Source of the DNA: Candidatus Gastranaerophilales bacterium
GTDB lineage: Bacteria; Cyanobacteriota; Vampirovibrionia; Gastranaerophilales; Gastranaerophilaceae
Length of the DNA stretch: 32,304 nt
Reading direction: 5' to 3'
Assembly (NCBI GenBank): GCA_910588555.1
Contig: CAJUPC010000023.1
Span: forward strand, 1-32,304
The position numbers were made by a program, and so were the translations under genes. The notes under the pieces were generated by a model. It searched no databases. It was not told the origin of the DNA and worked only from the letters and a program-made list of their open reading frames with translations. Positions 31,401-32,304 of the stretch are shown here, in pieces. Each line of letters opens with the position of its first letter. Positions within the stretch are counted from its first letter, which is position 1.

Positions 31401-32224
31401 AAATATATTCACGCTTTAGAGGAACTATGAAACCAATGGCCACCCAAGATGCTTTAATTGCTATAAGTAGAGTTAAACCAGGTGGTGTAGCATCACTTGT
31501 AAGCTGGATAGGAGATACACCATCTATGCTGCCAGCCTATCACTTATATAATGTCCTAAAAATGTATTTGGAGTGGTGTGCGGAATTCAAAATGAAGTTT
31601 ATGCTTAAAACTAAAAATGGTAATAAGTTTACATTTATTGACTATATTGTATATTCAACGTTTTACTATCATAGGGATGATCATTTATTTGCTGAAATCA
31701 TATCCTATAAACCTGAGTTTGCAATTGAACTTGTTTTGTCTGAATATAAAAAAAATGATATAAAATCAAAAGAAATTTTGAGTAAGCTCAAACCACTTAA
31801 TAATTTTAATTATGAACTATTTAATCGAATGATATCAAGTGAATTGCTTGCGCCATTAATACCAGCATTATTCTCGGAAGTTTTAAATTCTCTTCCTGTT
31901 GAGATCCTACAAAAGCTAATAGATTCCAAATATATTAAATTTGAAAATATTTTATGGCAGCTAAGCAATAATAGTAATGTTGACCTCAAGAAAATTCATA
32001 TTCAACTTTTAAAAAAAATTATTAAATACGATATAAATATTTACTATTTTTCTAATGTAGGTAATATGCTTCGATCATATTCACGAGAAGAAATATTTGA
32101 TATTTTAAATACAATATACAAACCAAAAAGTGATAATTTCTTATTTTTTGTTCGAGAATTAGAAAATATTCGTCAAGAACGCTTAATTAATGAAAATGGT
32201 GGCTTTTATAAATATAAAGATTAG
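28499..32224 (+). CDS. Avs-like antiphage protein: DUF4297/Cap4-like nuclease region, NACHT ATPase, helical C-terminus
   Basis: 1241 aa, the largest protein in the window. Residues about 25-110 have the PD-(D/E)XK layout seen in DUF4297/Cap4 effectors: GYVYQFHQAASEW, then YLEIAEDHAKI (E53, E56, D57) and the ATQVKNT strand with Q76-x-K78. Walker A is ADPGSGKT (354-361), Walker B is LCLDGWSEF with D420 and E424 in the NACHT-style DGxxE form, and NARYVD may be the sensor arginine. Winged-helix-like sequence follows to about 620, then about 600 residues of helical, HEAT-like character that would sense an invader. AGGTG lies five bases before the ATG. No membrane segments. Domain order matches STAND antiphage (Avs-type) proteins; the nuclease assignment is by motif only and the trigger is unknown. 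An SRA-HNH nuclease gene is upstream. Confidence 0.75.
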   Translation: MTKKEILKISNIELPLEEAKRQAIASINGYVYQFHQAASEWIKLEDNEELYLEIAEDHAKIIKDKSTKQSTLIATQVKNTFESGPITLNSLDVQNCIQKLFIYKQKNPDKNIRFCFLTTSEISKEKNNKLQNGEKGIYIWNNVNDDNIQDLRSFLLKSSFNDDFSDFIQNSSNDVLKDFIQSLTFLYEMPNILEIETFNKKMLCDRRDLVSSTLEAAEEAYIHLVYKVMETIVNSNDRKLTKEDFVTCFRKATSIPLGSQTVENILKEKNCEKFLQISDQQLRTIAEKLLYNSLPSDLSLMFTNVPESVHNAHKKLMECDRYLTEYNDKENETSIRCLSYKILNEKSKKNIYYADPGSGKTYTLWNIAKKLLNEGDIIPLFLPIGNLNTWDEVLSILSSICPEIDPKIIINHPRICLCLDGWSEFATGQYFSERTKAIISLANAYVIANARYVDSSDTIFRRWKLENIEQSTVADVLKTSNIFANDDVLNFLQTPLALLLFIFLGGGTSVGELLYKFHNNITHNNFPENFQYVLCDSISSMILYGDLNYLNFETELKKKCVHNKIFEPLKLLKQLGTIKERNGKILPIHDLYWSWLGGIGLFQNGKLEECINNLKTRESIELALDSGEKTTKKIIDKIVPIDIYLATKLDKQNISINVDVQIEKMLKDKRLAVRYRAAISVISCGRSKYIEKSLYTISEMCKNKIYAKELKNLFKPDILSPFKKELTKWAGSPGTSLMLDAIIETGNQDWLPWLEVIFKKEGVNKSQVIAAAIASAGYIPIWCHPYLFEFIKNGAYKLKDIKRRGEIRDLVKWLFENYENIVIPSSSQWCHINEYIADCGSEEDFEQLLILFPKLNKTAQELIEYAIVKRGEPWIGRFQKLVFSETQSRHHHSLQEVFSKGIEDTIARQWIENGYVNEGWRVLVDRHQNDIVPELIKNLPESFSNQHYIPTLRAMQYLDNAPDTLINEIYSRFRGTMKPMATQDALIAISRVKPGGVASLVSWIGDTPSMLPAYHLYNVLKMYLEWCAEFKMKFMLKTKNGNKFTFIDYIVYSTFYYHRDDHLFAEIISYKPEFAIELVLSEYKKNDIKSKEILSKLKPLNNFNYELFNRMISSELLAPLIPALFSEVLNSLPVEILQKLIDSKYIKFENILWQLSNNSNVDLKKIHIQLLKKIIKYDINIYYFSNVGNMLRSYSREEIFDILNTIYKPKSDNFLFFVRELENIRQERLINENGGFYKYKD

Positions 32225-32269
32225 ACTTAGTAGTCTTTTCAAAAAATTATTTAGGAAAATCAATAAATC

Positions 32270-32304
32270 AAATATTATATAATTTCCATTATAATATTTT
32301 TTAT
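32270..32304 (+). terminator. AT-only terminator after the NACHT gene
   Basis: Ten-bp stem AAATATTATA (32270-32279) and TATAATATTT (32290-32299) with a ten-base loop, followed by TTTAT to the window end; six T span 32297-32302. It begins 45 bases after the stop. The stem contains no G-C pair, so strength is doubtful. Confidence 0.4.

Noticed and set aside
1..32304. tRNA, rRNA, tmRNA genes, complete IS elements and integrase/attachment sites
   Set aside because: None was recognised on reading both strands. A tool-based scan was not possible.

Overview
The window looks like a chromosomal segment of a low-GC bacterium with a Gram-negative type envelope. It carries an ExbB/TolQ - ExbD/TolR - TonB energy-transduction operon, exported proteins, MurJ, alanine racemase, FtsY and a long NusB. 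The mixture of a TonB-type system, a roughly 220-residue NusB, a SpoIID-domain protein and strong AT bias would fit the non-photosynthetic cyanobacterial relatives (Melainabacteria/Vampirovibrionia, such as gut Gastranaerophilales). That placement is inference from gene content; no rRNA or other decisive marker is present.

Layout. Bases 1-4645: the start of a gene running off the left edge, a small ORF, then a leftward operon of two exported glycine-zipper/beta-type proteins, TonB, TolQ/ExbB and two ExbD/TolR paralogues. Bases 4727-10191: housekeeping genes purB (leftward), alr-lpd (rightward), a small exported protein, lipA and tsaC. Bases 10200-10914: a compact, unusual cassette. A 48-residue ribbon-helix-helix (RHH) regulator is followed by a 25-residue hydrophobic peptide with a near-perfect ribosome binding site. 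A likely antisense RNA runs through the peptide gene, and a divergent 73-residue protein lies across an intergenic region filled with 11-bp-phased TTGTAA motifs. Bases 10904-19445 and on to 21390: a long leftward series with murJ, a SpoIID-domain protein, cysS, an M14 peptidase, ftsY, nusB, pabA, a pabB-pabC fusion and a small exported protein, interrupted by one rightward LysM gene. Bases 21488-26848: a FnIII-like/GT2 fusion, a second GT2, an HD-domain protein, an aldolase-like DRE-TIM enzyme typical of polysaccharide loci and an M48 protease.

Bases 26849-32304 are more AT-rich and look accessory. They hold a possible gene remnant, an SRA-like/HNH nuclease of type IV restriction character, a 627-base structured intergenic region with operator-like repeats, and a 1241-residue protein with a DUF4297/Cap4-like N-terminal nuclease region, a NACHT-type STAND ATPase and a long helical C-terminus. 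This is the architecture of Avs-like antiphage proteins and the strongest candidate for a poorly described defence system here.

Several genes (orf194, purB, alr, lipA, the aldolase-like gene, a 71-residue ORF) have no Shine-Dalgarno sequence but carry a -10-like element only 6-9 bases before the ATG. This suggests that leaderless or nearly leaderless transcripts are common in this genome.
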